Source of the DNA: an uncultured Granulicatella sp.
GTDB lineage: Bacteria; Bacillota; Bacilli; Lactobacillales; Aerococcaceae
Length of the DNA: 14,772 bases
Direction: 5' to 3'
Assembly: GCA_937891475.1 (NCBI GenBank)
Contig: CALATC010000159.1
Location: 1 to 14,772, forward strand
A program made the translations under genes and the position numbers. Of this stretch, positions 13,839-14,772 are shown one piece after another. The notes under the pieces are model-generated. The model saw nothing but the letters and a program-made list of their open reading frames with translations. It did not search any database and was not told the origin of the DNA. How positions within the stretch are numbered: position 1 is the first letter of the stretch; each line of letters starts with the position of its first letter.

Positions 13839-14608
13839 TGGATATTGCAGAGTATACGGAAGAAGAATTTCAACTTGTACTGAAACGCAATATACGATCT
13901 TTGATAAGGGGTAAGCACTCCACTAAAAATCCAATAGCAATTTTACTGGGCGGTCAAAGCGGAGCTGGTAAAACAACAATTCATCGTATTAAACAAAAAG
14001 AGTTTCAAGGGAATATCATTATTATTGATGGAGATAGTTTTCGGTTTCAGCATCCATGTTATTTAATGTTACAGAAAAACTATGGTAAAGATAGTGTTGA
14101 ATATACAAAGCAATTTGCAGGGAAGATGGTAGAATGTCTAGTAGAGAAGCTAAGCGATTTGGGATATCATCTTTTAATTGAAGGGACATTACGAACTGTA
14201 GAGGTTCCCAGAAAAACTAGTGAAATATTACAAAATAAGGGATATATGGTTCAATTGGCTTTGATAGCTACAAAACCAGAATTGTCGTATTTAAGTACAG
14301 TCATTCGATATGAAGAACTATACGCTATTAACCCGGAACAAGCTAGAGCAACTCCAAAAGAACATCATGATAGGATAGTAGAAAATTTAGTTAAGAATAC
14401 GCAGCTATTGGAACAATTAGGGATTTTTGAACGAATTCAAATTTATCAAAGAGATAGAAAATGTATTTTTGATTCAAAAGAAGACACAATTTCAGCAGCA
14501 ATTGTTCTACAAGAGGTGTTATTTGGAAAGTGGAGTCAGGTTGAACAGGAAATGTTGAAAGTAGGACAAGAAAAATTGAAAATACTACAAAAGAGAATAA
14601 ATGATTAA
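13838..14608 (+). CDS. pezT: PezT zeta-type toxin (UDP-N-acetylglucosamine kinase)
   Basis: Zeta/PezT toxins phosphorylate UDP-N-acetylglucosamine at the 3'-OH, which blocks cell-wall synthesis at MurA. The 256-residue protein has Walker A GGQSGAGKTT (residues 38-47, Lys45), the proposed catalytic Asp66 in IIDGDSFR, the conserved LLIEGTLRT (about 112-120) and RATPKEHHD with basic residues near the nucleotide. It looks intact and active. ATG 13838 overlaps the pezA TGA by one base (TGATG); a GTG at 13835 is in frame, but homologues begin MxIxxYT as here. ATA and AGG codons look commoner than in neighbouring genes (read by eye), which fits acquisition by transfer. A terminator follows. Confidence 0.95.
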   Translation: MDIAEYTEEEFQLVLKRNIRSLIRGKHSTKNPIAILLGGQSGAGKTTIHRIKQKEFQGNIIIIDGDSFRFQHPCYLMLQKNYGKDSVEYTKQFAGKMVECLVEKLSDLGYHLLIEGTLRTVEVPRKTSEILQNKGYMVQLALIATKPELSYLSTVIRYEELYAINPEQARATPKEHHDRIVENLVKNTQLLEQLGIFERIQIYQRDRKCIFDSKEDTISAAIVLQEVLFGKWSQVEQEMLKVGQEKLKILQKRIND

Positions 14609-14631
14609 AAAGTATCTATATGCGAAATGAC

Positions 14632-14664
14632 AAAGCTTTACGGAAAAATCTGTAAGGCTTTTTC
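14632..14664 (+). terminator. Terminator after pezT
   Basis: AAAGCTTTAC (14632-14641) pairs with GTAAGGCTTT (14652-14661), one G-U pair and a 10-base loop, followed by a T run. It closes the pezAT unit 23 bases after the stop. Confidence 0.85.
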
Positions 14665-14703
14665 TTGTTGGGATAATAGAAAGGAAAATTTTCCACCTAT
14701 ACT

Positions 14704-14733
14704 TTGATATTCCTCTCGTAAATATGATACAAT
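14704..14733 (+). promoter_or_regulatory. Promoter of the next gene
   Basis: A -35 TTGATA (14704-14709) and a -10 TACAAT (14728-14733) are spaced 18 bases apart, with TG one base before the -10 (TGATACAAT). The predicted leader is about 22 bases. Confidence 0.75.
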
Positions 14734-14762
14734 GACCCAGAGAAATTTGAAGGAGAAAATCA

Positions 14763-14772
14763 ATGAGTATTT
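14763..14772 (+). CDS. Start of an unidentified gene, cut by the window end
   Basis: ATG AGT ATT T follows AAGGAG (14750-14755) with 7-base spacing and a good promoter, so a real gene starts here. Only Met-Ser-Ile can be read, and I give no function. Confidence 0.65.

Noticed and set aside
13268..14762. Mobile element ends around pezAT
   Set aside because: I looked for direct repeats, inverted repeats or integrase remnants at both sides and saw only terminators and promoters.

Overview
This is an AT-rich chromosomal segment from a low-GC Gram-positive bacterium, almost certainly of the order Lactobacillales. The order liaX-liaY-liaZ-hprK-lgt-gpsA-galU followed by trxB is the arrangement known from enterococci and related Carnobacteriaceae-like genera. 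The divergent yabB-yazA-rsmI block is common across Firmicutes. The exact genus cannot be fixed from the sequence alone; a Granulicatella- or Enterococcus-like relative fits the composition and gene order.

Layout. Positions 1-152 hold a copy of an intergenic palindromic repeat. Positions 153-2099 (minus strand) form a tight three-gene operon for RNA modification (trmN6/yabB, a GIY-YIG protein, rsmI). A divergent promoter region at 2100-2268 separates it from the plus-strand genes. These begin with a liaXYZ-type cell-envelope stress operon (2269-4402) that ends at a terminator. Next come hprK-lgt-gpsA-galU (4580-8345), linking carbon catabolite control, lipoprotein maturation, glycerol-3-phosphate supply and UDP-glucose synthesis, and again ending at a terminator. 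Then follow trxB (8447-9391) and a short rpmG gene for a zinc-free L33 (9579-9731), which is easy to miss.

Positions 9732-10156 contain no gene. They hold the rpmG terminator, two modular palindromic repeat units sharing a 32-base direct repeat (31 of 32 identical), and the promoter of the next operon. One module of the first unit recurs in inverted orientation at 53-87, with 34 of 35 bases identical. A MATE-family exporter and an ABC half-transporter (10157-13267) form the next operon. After its terminator comes a complete PezA-PezT (epsilon/zeta-type) toxin-antitoxin pair (13362-14608). The window ends with a well-formed promoter and the first codons of another gene at 14763.

The recognised genes are all of known families, and I see no clearly new enzymatic system. 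The least explained element is the mosaic intergenic repeat family, which resembles pneumococcal BOX elements in its modular logic but not in any sequence I recognise. Other points for follow-up are a dyad enclosing the exporter promoter, the pezA promoter merged with the preceding terminator, and an intact pezAT pair in a housekeeping neighbourhood.
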